DNA from: CAZQGJ01 sp964592905
Lineage (GTDB): Bacteria; Patescibacteriota; UBA1384; CAYGGE01
Direction: 5' to 3'
Assembly (NCBI GenBank): GCA_964592905.1
Contig: CAZQGJ010000012.1
Span: 1-19,835 of the forward strand
Length of the DNA: 19,835 bases
Every line of letters begins with the position of its first letter. The stretch's first letter is position 1. The translations under genes were made by a program, and so were the position numbers. This document shows, piece after piece, positions 14,553 to 19,835 of the stretch. Under the pieces are notes generated by a model. It was not told where the DNA came from. It saw nothing but the letters and a program-made list of their open reading frames with translations, and did not search any database.

Positions 14553-15740
14553 ATGTTTCGGAAAAATCAGAGAGGTCTGGCAATCCTGACCCTACTCTTG
14601 GCGCTGATCGTGGCCGGAGTAGTGTACCTTTTTCGCAAGGATCCGCCCGTCATCCATCGTCGCGCATCGGACCTCAGTATGAGATTTGGTCACGGCGTCT
14701 GGATTGTCGATTTGCGCTCGACTGAGCGTGGGGATCTGAAAAGAATGGTCAAAAAGGCGCAAGACCATCGTCTCACCCACGTCCTGATCAAGACGGGGAG
14801 CGGCGATCACTGGTACCGCGGCAACCGGAAACCCGATGTCGTTAAGGCCATCCAAGCCTTTCATGCCGGAGGCATTCGAGTCTTCGGTTGGAACTACATC
14901 CACGGTCGCTGGCCTACTGCCGAGGCTTTGATGGCAAAAGAGGTCTTAGCGACAGATGTTGACGGCTTAGTCTTCGACATCGAGGCTGAGTTCTCTCGAG
15001 TCCCAGAGTCAAACAGGCGTCACAATGCCGAGATCATCATGTCTCAGACGCGGCGAGACCGCGATCTGAACTATCCCGGCAAGATTCTGGGCTACTCAAC
15101 GTTCTGTCGTATCGACGAACCGCGAGTCAAGTGGCGCTGGAAACTTCCTCTAGATATCTGCGGAACATACATGGATTACGCCATGCCGCAGGCTTATTGG
15201 AAGGACTGGCGAGGCTGGACACCGGAAAAAACGTTGGGAGAGATGAGTCGCCAATGGGCTAAGATGGAAAGGGACTGGACCAAGGCTGGCCGACGCCAAG
15301 CTGTTCGTCCAATCATCCCTACGGGACATGCCTACAGCCGCGGCCGGCGCGATGTCAAGCATATCCCACACCAGGAAGTATCACGCTTTCTGAAAATCGC
15401 CAACCGCTACGGTGGATCCAATTGGTGGCGGTGGGATTATATGGATGAAGATCATTGGGCAGCCATTAAAGCAGCCGCCATTCATCATGTTCCCATCTAC
15501 AGGCCAATCAGACCGACTGGGCCAGAATGGTGGGTAGTGACCTGGGCAAAACAGGTGGTGCGGGTCTGGACAATGCTCTTCATACTCGCGATGCTCTGGT
15601 CGAGGTTTCGCCTCGGCTATCGTCGCTGGGATGAGTGCCTCCTATACGCCTTCATCGCCCCTGTATTGATCCTGTACTGGCTTGGCACCTGGACTGGACA
15701 CTACATCAGACAGATCGCTACCTCACGAAGACTCGCGTAG
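14553..15740 (+). CDS. Membrane-anchored TIM-barrel protein, glycoside-hydrolase-like
   Basis: This 395-residue protein has an N-terminal membrane anchor (~8-26) and then an extracytoplasmic domain (~40-315) laid out as an alpha/beta barrel. Successive strands are HGVWIVDLR, HVLIKTG, IRVFGWNY, DGLVFDIEAEF (137-147), YMDYAMPQAYW and RPIIPTGHAYSRG. DGLVFDIEAEF recalls the acidic catalytic strand of chitinase- or lysozyme-like barrels, with D142/E144/E146 as candidates. Two further membrane helices (~336-350 and ~362-380) close the protein. The ATG at 14553 is chosen for AGAGGGG 4 nt upstream; a TTG at 14523 would extend it. It may act on cell-wall or surface polysaccharide. The exact glycosidase family is not recognised and activity is unproven. 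Confidence 0.7.
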   Translation: MFRKNQRGLAILTLLLALIVAGVVYLFRKDPPVIHRRASDLSMRFGHGVWIVDLRSTERGDLKRMVKKAQDHRLTHVLIKTGSGDHWYRGNRKPDVVKAIQAFHAGGIRVFGWNYIHGRWPTAEALMAKEVLATDVDGLVFDIEAEFSRVPESNRRHNAEIIMSQTRRDRDLNYPGKILGYSTFCRIDEPRVKWRWKLPLDICGTYMDYAMPQAYWKDWRGWTPEKTLGEMSRQWAKMERDWTKAGRRQAVRPIIPTGHAYSRGRRDVKHIPHQEVSRFLKIANRYGGSNWWRWDYMDEDHWAAIKAAAIHHVPIYRPIRPTGPEWWVVTWAKQVVRVWTMLFILAMLWSRFRLGYRRWDECLLYAFIAPVLILYWLGTWTGHYIRQIATSRRLA

Positions 15741-15796
15741 CATCGGCGATCTTCGTCGACCAACAGGAGGAGGACTTTCGACATCCAAAACGAGCA

Positions 15797-15827
15797 GGGC
15801 CTCGGACTATCTAGTCCGAGGCCCTTT
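15797..15827 (+). terminator. Terminator after the TIM-barrel protein gene
   Basis: Near-perfect 13-bp palindrome GGGCCTCGGACTA / TAGTCCGAGGCCC (15797-15809, 15812-15824) followed by TTT. The rest of the 390-nt gap before the Fic gene holds a repeat copy and an AT-rich operator region. Confidence 0.7.
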
Positions 15828-15854
15828 GCCTATCACTATTGGAGCGCTAAATCG

Positions 15855-15932
15855 GAGCCCGGAGGGATTAACAAGGTATTCACCGGGGCGCTCACTCATT
15901 CAAGCCCGTTCGACTCCCTCCGAATAGATTTA
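15855..15932 (+). repeat. Diverged copy of the tRNA-associated structured repeat
   Basis: About 90% identical to the units at 17514-17592. It begins AGCCCGGAGGGATTAAC and ends CTCCCTCCGAATAGATT. Arms CGGAGGG (15860-15866) and CCCTCCG (15916-15922) pair perfectly, and an inner GGGC/GCCC hairpin also forms. It lacks the 44-bp hairpin module that follows the later units. Together with them it brackets the Fic gene. Confidence 0.75.
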
Positions 15933-16044
15933 ATTTGTACGATCGTTTAGATTATCCAGAATTAACACTCAAAAAAGGCCGAGAACTCCTGATCTATTTG
16001 AACGATTAGTATATTACTTAACTATCTACTACTGAATTATCTCA

Positions 16045-16120
16045 AATTAGTATCAATTAGTAGATCCACGATCTTTACACCTACTACTAACTTATGTAAA
16101 ATTAGTAGTAATTAGTAGTA
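16045..16120. promoter_or_regulatory. Clustered TTAGTA operator-like repeats before the Fic gene
   Basis: TACTACTAA (16082-16090) pairs with TTAGTAGTA (16102-16110), which is repeated 10 bp on (16112-16120), about one helical turn. Earlier ATTAGTA copies at 16045 and 16055 show the same 10-bp spacing. This looks like a multi-site operator for autoregulation; the Fic protein itself carries a winged-helix-like C-terminus. Confidence 0.55.
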
Positions 16121-16131
16121 AAAGGGTAAAT

Positions 16132-17490
16132 ATGATAGAAAAACCACCTGCCTGGAAGAAATCCTTCTCTAGTGATTTATTTCAGAAAGCGTTACAGTCA
16201 GAATCACTTCAGAATCTCATCAAGAAAGCAGATAAAGAATACGCCTACTGGAGTAAATTTAAGCATTACCCGGTGACTGATGAGTTTAACATTAATGAGG
16301 CGTGGGCTTTTTTGAAGTTTACTAGGTTCTCCAATCGAGAGGTAACGCTAATAAAAACAGAGAGGGGTGAATCTTTCTCATTCACTACTACGAAAACTAT
16401 GTATCAAAGACTAAGCTACATTGACTCAAATACAAGTGGCTTTATCAGGAGCGCATGGGCTAAACCCACAGAATTACAGAAAAATCAACTTATTATCAGC
16501 AGCTTATCAGAAGAAGCGATTGCTTCTAGCCAGATTGAGGGCGCAAATACATCTCGAAAAATCGCAAAAGAGATGATTCTGACCCAAAGAAAGCCGAGAA
16601 CGAGAAGTGAGCAAATGATTATCAATAACTATCAAGTTATGCAGCGTCTCTTAGAATGGAAAGACTTAGATTTAAGCATTGATATTCTACTTGAGCTACA
16701 GCAAAACATCACCTCGAACACGCTTGATGACGCAAATGATTCAGGGCGCCTAAGAGATTCAAGCGACGACGAAAATAACCCGATTAAGGTAGTTGACAGT
16801 CTTACTGGCGAGACAGTCTACGATCCGCCTAAAAGTGAGCTCGTTAAGATCGAACTTGAGAGCCTCATAAGGTATGCAAATACAGAAGAAAATGAGGAAA
16901 ATTTTATACATCCTGTTATTAAAGCTTCAATTCTTCATTTCTGGTTAGCATATCTTCATCCATTCGTTGACGGGAATGGACGAACTGCGAGAGCTCTATT
17001 CTATTGGTATTTGCTCAAGAGAAATTATTGGATGTTCCAATACTTATCTGTCTCAAGAGTTATTCGTTCATCGAAGAAGCGTTACGACAATGCTTACCTC
17101 TATAGCGAGATAGATGACAACGACCTAACCTACTTCTTACAGTATAAACTTAAAGTTATCATTCAGGCAATTGAAGACTTTGCTAGCCACTACAAGAAAA
17201 AAATGGAGAAAGAAAAACGAATCAAAGGATTCTCTTCCTTATTAAGCAAGATGAACGAAAGACAGATTGAAGCGCTCTACTATCTCCATACGCATCCGCA
17301 GAAAACTATCGATATTAGCTCACACAAAGCTCGACATCTGATCGCCTATCAAACAGCAAGAACAGATTTAATAAAGTTAGCTGAAAAAGGCTATATTTCA
17401 CAGATGGTAAATGGGAAAAAGTATGAATACGTACCCAATGTTAATGTTATTAAAAATTTATTCTCAACGAATGAATCAAAAATATCCTGA
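16132..17490 (+). CDS. Class II Fic-family AMP-transferase with C-terminal winged helix
   Basis: This 452-residue protein has the Fic catalytic motif HPFVDGNGRTAR (276-287), fully intact. It would transfer AMP from ATP to a target hydroxyl. The inhibitory motif (S/T)xxxE(G/N) is present upstream as SSQIEG (E136), the class II layout in which the protein blocks its own active site. Activity would need release of that helix. DPPKSELVKIELESLI and FWLAYL fit the Fic/DOC helices. Residues ~375-435 (MNERQIEALYYLHTHPQKTID...ARTDLIKLAEKGYISQM) resemble a winged helix, which could bind the TTAGTA repeats before the gene. AAGGG lies 6 nt before the ATG. AT-rich and flanked by repeats; no separate antitoxin gene is seen, as expected for class II. 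The target is unknown. Confidence 0.92.
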   Translation: MIEKPPAWKKSFSSDLFQKALQSESLQNLIKKADKEYAYWSKFKHYPVTDEFNINEAWAFLKFTRFSNREVTLIKTERGESFSFTTTKTMYQRLSYIDSNTSGFIRSAWAKPTELQKNQLIISSLSEEAIASSQIEGANTSRKIAKEMILTQRKPRTRSEQMIINNYQVMQRLLEWKDLDLSIDILLELQQNITSNTLDDANDSGRLRDSSDDENNPIKVVDSLTGETVYDPPKSELVKIELESLIRYANTEENEENFIHPVIKASILHFWLAYLHPFVDGNGRTARALFYWYLLKRNYWMFQYLSVSRVIRSSKKRYDNAYLYSEIDDNDLTYFLQYKLKVIIQAIEDFASHYKKKMEKEKRIKGFSSLLSKMNERQIEALYYLHTHPQKTIDISSHKARHLIAYQTARTDLIKLAEKGYISQMVNGKKYEYVPNVNVIKNLFSTNESKIS

Positions 17491-17513
17491 ATCAACAGGT
17501 TAAAATCGTTAAG

Positions 17514-17636
17514 CAGCCCGGAGGGGTTAACAAGGTGTTCACCGGGGCGCTCACTAATTCGCGCCCGTTCGACTCCCTTCGAATAGATTCAACCAGACTA
17601 AAAACGCCCACCTAACGGTGAGCGCTTTTAGTCTGG
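17514..17636. repeat. 123-bp tandem repeat, unit 1 (complete)
   Basis: The unit has two modules: a 79-bp structured part (17514-17592) and a 44-bp hairpin (17593-17636). Its first 13 bases match the 3' end of tRNA-Glu read on the other strand, and the preceding TGG would restore the CCA end in later units. Arms CGGAGGG (17519-17525) and CCCTTCG (17575-17581) pair on plus-strand RNA using a G-U pair. An inner GGGCGC/GCGCCC hairpin also forms. Confidence 0.85.
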
Positions 17637-17715
17637 CAGCCCGGAGGGGTTAACAAGGTATTCACCGGGGCGCTCACTAATTCGCGCCCGTTCGACTCCC
17701 TTCGAATAGATTCAA
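17637..17715. repeat. 123-bp tandem repeat, unit 2 (cut by scaffold gap)
   Basis: Identical to unit 1 apart from GTATTC for GTGTTC, starting exactly 123 bp after it. It runs into the N run just before its hairpin module. Confidence 0.85.
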
Positions 17716-17815
17716 NNNNNNNNNNNNNNNNNNNNNNNNNNNNNNNNNNNNNNNNNNNNNNNNNNNNNNNNNNNNNNNNNNNNNNNNNNNNNNNNNNNNN
17801 NNNNNNNNNNNNNNN
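17716..17815. other. Scaffold gap of 100 N
   Basis: Exactly 100 N in the middle of the tandem array. The true length and number of repeat units here are unknown; such arrays often collapse in short-read assemblies. Confidence 0.98.
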
Positions 17816-17914
17816 TTCACCGGGGCGCTCACTAATTCGCGCCCGTTCGACTCCCTTCGAATAGATTCAACCAGACTAAAAACGCCCACCTAACGGTGAG
17901 CGCTTTTAGTCTGG
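17816..17914. repeat. 123-bp tandem repeat, last unit (5' end in gap), joined to tRNA-Glu
   Basis: It resumes at the TTCACCGGGG position of the unit and continues through the 44-bp hairpin (17871-17914). The place where the next unit would begin (17915) is the 3' end of the real tRNA-Glu gene, so array and tRNA are in exact register. Confidence 0.85.
17871..17914 (-). terminator. Terminator of tRNA-Glu (also at 17593-17636)
   Basis: Stem with two 20-nt arms and a 4-nt loop. On the minus strand all 20 pairs form, counting two G-U pairs, with the core GCTCACC-GTTA-GGTGGGC followed by GTTTTT. On the plus strand two positions mismatch, so its direction matches the tRNA. The hairpin starts at the encoded CCA of the tRNA. 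Confidence 0.75.
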
Positions 17915-17988
17915 CAGCCCGGAGGGGAGTCGAACCCCTGATCTTCAGGATGAGAACCTGATGTCCTGGGCCACTAGACGACCGGGCC
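17912..17988 (-). tRNA. tRNA-Glu(CUC)
   Basis: The cloverleaf is complete: acceptor GGCCCGG/CCGGGCU (with a G-U first pair), D arm GUCUAGUGGCCCAGGAC, anticodon arm UCAGG-UUCUCAU-CCUGA and T arm AGGGG-UUCGACU-CCCCU. Discriminator G is followed by an encoded CCA. Anticodon CUC (17952-17954) reads GAG, and the D arm closely resembles E. coli tRNA-Glu. Its 3' 16 bases (CCCCTCCGGGCTGCCA) recur in the adjacent tandem repeats, so it is a likely integration or duplication target. Confidence 0.95.
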
Positions 17989-17996
17989 ACATCGAT

Positions 17997-18025
17997 ATTT
18001 TAACCTGTTAAGGTGATAAAATCAA
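17997..18025 (-). promoter_or_regulatory. Promoter of tRNA-Glu
   Basis: On the minus strand TTGATT (18020-18025), 17 nt, TAAAAT (17997-18002). It gives a start about at the tRNA 5' end. The 13 bases AACAGGTTAAAAT around the -10 recur on the plus strand at 17495-17507, just before repeat unit 1. Confidence 0.6.
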
Positions 18026-18465
18026 GGCCAAATCTGGTTGCCAGCCGGATCCTCGATAATGATGGCGTTGGTTGGGCAACTTTTAGCCGCCTCGAGCAAT
18101 GCCTCGACCGTCGCACCGTCAGCATCGGTAATGATGGCAATGCCATCATTATCTAATTGAAAGATTTCCGGCGCCAATGCGACACAAGAGGCCGCCCCGA
18201 TACAGAGGTCTCGGTCAACCCTAATTCGATAACCATCGGCTCGCGCCGCAAAATCCTCATCACCAAAGGTACCAGGTAATCGCGGGGCAGTCGGCTGATC
18301 GGTTAAGAGCGGGGACTGGTAGCTCAGCTGTTGATCAGGTTTGGGCGGAGCGATTGGCGCAGATTCAGCAGATTCAATAGATCCACTAGGCTCAGTTAGT
18401 TCAGATTCGGTCTTTGGCAGACCAAAAACATCATCATCAAACGGTACAAATGGATCAGTGGACAT
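18022..18465 (-). CDS. Ferredoxin with three cluster cysteines and long N-terminal tail
   Basis: This 147-residue protein has ~78 acidic, proline-rich, probably disordered residues and then a one-cluster ferredoxin domain (79-147). Cysteines are C88 and C94 in CIGAASC and C130 in CPTNAI. The central ligand position of a CxxCxxC motif is Ala91, which is the pattern of [3Fe-4S] ferredoxins, though a fourth ligand from water or elsewhere cannot be excluded. AAGGAA lies 7 nt before the ATG. The gene overlaps the upstream Nfu gene by 11 nt, implying coupled translation. Being last in the Fe-S assembly operon, it may donate electrons for cluster building or be a client. Confidence 0.85.
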   Translation of the reverse strand: MSTDPFVPFDDDVFGLPKTESELTEPSGSIESAESAPIAPPKPDQQLSYQSPLLTDQPTAPRLPGTFGDEDFAARADGYRIRVDRDLCIGAASCVALAPEIFQLDNDGIAIITDADGATVEALLEAAKSCPTNAIIIEDPAGNQIWP

Positions 18466-18706
18466 AGCGGACTTCCTTGATTAGTTCTGGTTCGGCGTCA
18501 CGCAACATCTTCTCAATCCCCAGTTGAAAAGTAAAGGCCGACATGGCACAGCCGTTACAGGCTCCTAATACTCGTAGCGTCACCCCGCTTGGATCGATAC
18601 TGACTAGCTCGGCGCCACCACCATGGGCATTTAAAGTAGGCGCATAACGAGCCATCGCTTTATCAAAGGCGGCCTGTATGAGCTCTTGTCTTTTTGTTTC
18701 TAACAT
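18455..18706 (-). CDS. Nfu-type Fe-S carrier (NifU C-terminal domain protein)
   Basis: This 83-residue single-domain protein has the CxxC motif CNGC in GVTLRVLGACNGCAMSAFTFQLGIEKML, which binds a shared [4Fe-4S] cluster between two subunits. LNAHGGGAELVSID is the typical NifU C-terminal strand pair. In classical NifU this domain is fused behind IscU and BFD domains; here it is a separate gene 22 nt after the IscU-like gene. The ribosome site is weak. Probable role: receive clusters from the scaffold and pass them to client proteins. Confidence 0.9.
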   Translation of the reverse strand: MLETKRQELIQAAFDKAMARYAPTLNAHGGGAELVSIDPSGVTLRVLGACNGCAMSAFTFQLGIEKMLRDAEPELIKEVRYVH

Positions 18707-18728
18707 TTCGATACCGATACTTTATCTG

Positions 18729-19406
18729 TTAACCGTAATACTTTTCGTAATAAAAGCGAATTAGCTGCTCGACTTCGGGCAGACAGCTCGGGTCACCGGT
18801 TCCTACCTTAGTTTTGGCCTGTACTGCCTCGAGATCGTGAGCACCATCGAGTACTGCCTCTTCGATATCGTGGTCAGTAATATTCAGTACCTTGTCAATC
18901 ACCTTGGCACCAGCGATGACCACACGATCGGGCTGGTTAGTCCGCTTGAAATAGTCGTTGATCGCTTTGCGTAAGGCCTTATCACCTAAGACTGAGCAGT
19001 GGACCTTGCGAGTCGGCAGGCCGTCGAGCCTGACCATAATATCCTGCGGGCGGAGCGCCTGGGCTTCGGCTAGAGTCATACCTTCGCCCTCGGTCACCAT
19101 GACGCTCATCATGCTGGTCGAGGCAATGGCGCTACCACAACCAAAAGTCTGCCACTTCATCTCGGTAATCCGCTCAGTTTTAGAGTTAACTTTAATCCAG
19201 ATCTTCATCATATCGCCACAGGCGGGGGAACCAACCATACCTATTCCATCAAAGTCAGTCGCATCAGGTAACTCGAGCAGTAAATTACGAGGATTAAAGA
19301 AATGATCCTTGACTATATCGGAATAAACCCAGCTCTGCCCGGCCTGATCAACGATCTCGGCCTGACTCCGCTTTTCGACCTTGGCATAGTTCATATCGTT
19401 CGCCAT
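18729..19406 (-). CDS. NifU/IscU-type Fe-S scaffold with cysteine-poor BFD-like tail
   Basis: This 225-residue protein has an IscU domain (~25-155) with the three scaffold cysteines and Asp in place: C63 and D65 (GSPACGD), C90 (TFGCGSAIAS) and C137 (HCSVLGD). Here a nascent cluster is built from sulfur given by NifS/IscS. The tail (~169-225; VIDKVLNITDHDIEEAV...VQAKTKVGTGDPSCLPEVEQLI) aligns with the central [2Fe-2S] BFD-like domain of NifU. Three of that domain's four cysteines are replaced: CxC becomes DKV and the first Cys of the last pair becomes D205, leaving C208. The AAGGAG site overlaps the upstream NifS stop, so the genes are coupled. The tail probably no longer holds a cluster. Confidence 0.92.
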   Translation of the reverse strand: MANDMNYAKVEKRSQAEIVDQAGQSWVYSDIVKDHFFNPRNLLLELPDATDFDGIGMVGSPACGDMMKIWIKVNSKTERITEMKWQTFGCGSAIASTSMMSVMVTEGEGMTLAEAQALRPQDIMVRLDGLPTRKVHCSVLGDKALRKAINDYFKRTNQPDRVVIAGAKVIDKVLNITDHDIEEAVLDGAHDLEAVQAKTKVGTGDPSCLPEVEQLIRFYYEKYYG

Positions 19407-19415
19407 CTTAACTCC

Positions 19416-19835
19416 TTATTCTCGGGATTTATTCTGTGCCGACGCGAGCGTTGTGGCTGTCTCGGCTGTCGTCTCAATCGCAGGTGCTGGTTTAGACGCA
19501 GAAGTAGGCGCAGCCTGCCAGTGCGGTAATCGCTCACCGACGAACGCTTCAGGGGCCGAGAGCTGATTCGACTGGCTATCGAGCTCCATGCGAACCGGCG
19601 AGATTCGTCGCAACTTCTCAACTAAGGGAACTAGATGTTCCAGAGTGTACTCCAAATCAGTCCGACTGGTTCGCTTACCGAGGCTAAAACGAATCGAGCT
19701 ATGAGCAAACTCGTAGGGAACACCGAGCGCCAAGATCACATGCGAAGGATCGAGTGTCGCCGAGTCACAGGCCGATCCGGTGGCACAGGCGATACCGACC
19801 TCATCAAGATAGAGAATAAGCGCCTCGCCCTCGAT
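19416..19835 (-). CDS. Cysteine desulfurase, NifS/IscS family (partial, N-terminus outside window)
   Basis: The last 139 codons are visible. IACATGSACDS holds the mobile-loop cysteine that takes the persulfide from L-cysteine. HVILALGVPYEFAHSSIRFSLGKRTSRTDLEYTLEHL is the standard C-terminal domain of NifS/IscS, including the SIRFSLGK/T segment. The PLP lysine lies outside the window. About 40 extra C-terminal residues rich in Ala, Thr and Pro follow the family's usual end. It supplies sulfur to the scaffold gene 9 nt downstream. The family is certain; nifS versus iscS naming is not. Confidence 0.93.
   Translation of the reverse strand: MEGEALILYLDEVGIACATGSACDSATLDPSHVILALGVPYEFAHSSIRFSLGKRTSRTDLEYTLEHLVPLVEKLRRISPVRMELDSQSNQLSAPEAFVGERLPHWQAAPTSASKPAPAIETTAETATTLASAQNKSRE

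Noticed and set aside
15763..15773. Strong ribosome-site-like AGGAGGAGGA without a gene
   Set aside because: No start codon with an open frame follows at usable distance, so it is probably chance.
17530..17572. Fragments resembling reverse-complemented 16S rRNA (AACAAGG, TATTCACCG, CCGTTCGACT)
   Set aside because: The matches are short, out of natural order and lack flanking rRNA sequence; chance or shared hairpin-like sequence is likelier.
17514..17592. A complete tRNA or pseudo-tRNA within the repeat unit
   Set aside because: GTTCGACTCCC looks like a T arm, but the 5' strand of the T stem does not pair, and no D or anticodon arm fits on either strand.
17677..17889. Open frame spanning the N run
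   Set aside because: It exists only because unknown bases are read through; both sides are repeat sequence.
17514..17914. Integron attC-like cassette sites, suggested by a ~123-bp repeat with dyad symmetry
   Set aside because: No RYYYAAC/GTTRRRY core pair fits the ends, there are no cassettes between the units, and no integrase is visible.
17514..17914. CRISPR array
   Set aside because: The units are 123 bp and contiguous, with no short repeat alternating with unique spacers; the arrangement is plain tandem duplication.

Overview
The window comes from a bacterium with a compact genome and the standard code: TGA ends at least six intact genes here. It has clear Shine-Dalgarno sites and sigma-70-type promoters. 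Two TrmB-type regulators, a 7TM-GAF sensor kinase, a lone receiver protein and a split NifU-like Fe-S system fit a Patescibacteria/CPR lineage such as Saccharibacteria or a relative. That placement is inference and no marker here proves it. A run of exactly 100 N (17716-17815) is a scaffold gap inside a tandem repeat.

Layout. (1) 1-1226: the N-terminal part of a membrane sensor kinase, cut by the window edge. (2) 1300-6046, minus strand: a tight, AT-rich four-gene operon in the order alpha/beta hydrolase, PaaK-like adenylate-forming enzyme, ThiF/E1-like adenylyltransferase, Acg-type nitroreductase. It looks like an undescribed biosynthetic or modification pathway and is the best candidate here for a new system. 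(3) 6192-7894: a histidine kinase and a CheY-like receiver, transcribed divergently from the operon. (4) 8189-9998, minus: a small membrane protein, an SDR-family gene broken by one in-frame TGA, and a SAM methyltransferase. (5) 10189-13119: a TrmB regulator, a possible Janus/Ocnus (phosphohistidine phosphatase-like) protein, a second TrmB regulator and a second methyltransferase. Regions 4 and 5 form a mirror: methyltransferase<- ->TrmB ... TrmB<- ->methyltransferase. Related palindromes sit at the predicted +1 of two promoters flanking the first TrmB gene. (6) 13249-15740: a polyprenyl-synthetase-like protein with a degenerate first Asp motif, then a membrane-anchored TIM-barrel (glycoside-hydrolase-like) protein. 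(7) 15855-17914: a class II Fic AMP-transferase bracketed by copies of a structured repeat. The repeat recurs as a 123-bp tandem array that runs into the 3' end of tRNA-Glu(CUC). (8) 17912-19835, minus: tRNA-Glu and an Fe-S assembly operon, NifS/IscS (partial), IscU with a cysteine-poor BFD-like tail, Nfu, and a three-cysteine ferredoxin.

The Fe-S operon and sensor kinases look like core functions. The 1300-6046 operon and the Fic block look like accessory DNA because they are visibly AT-richer, and the Fic block is also bordered by repeats at a tRNA gene.
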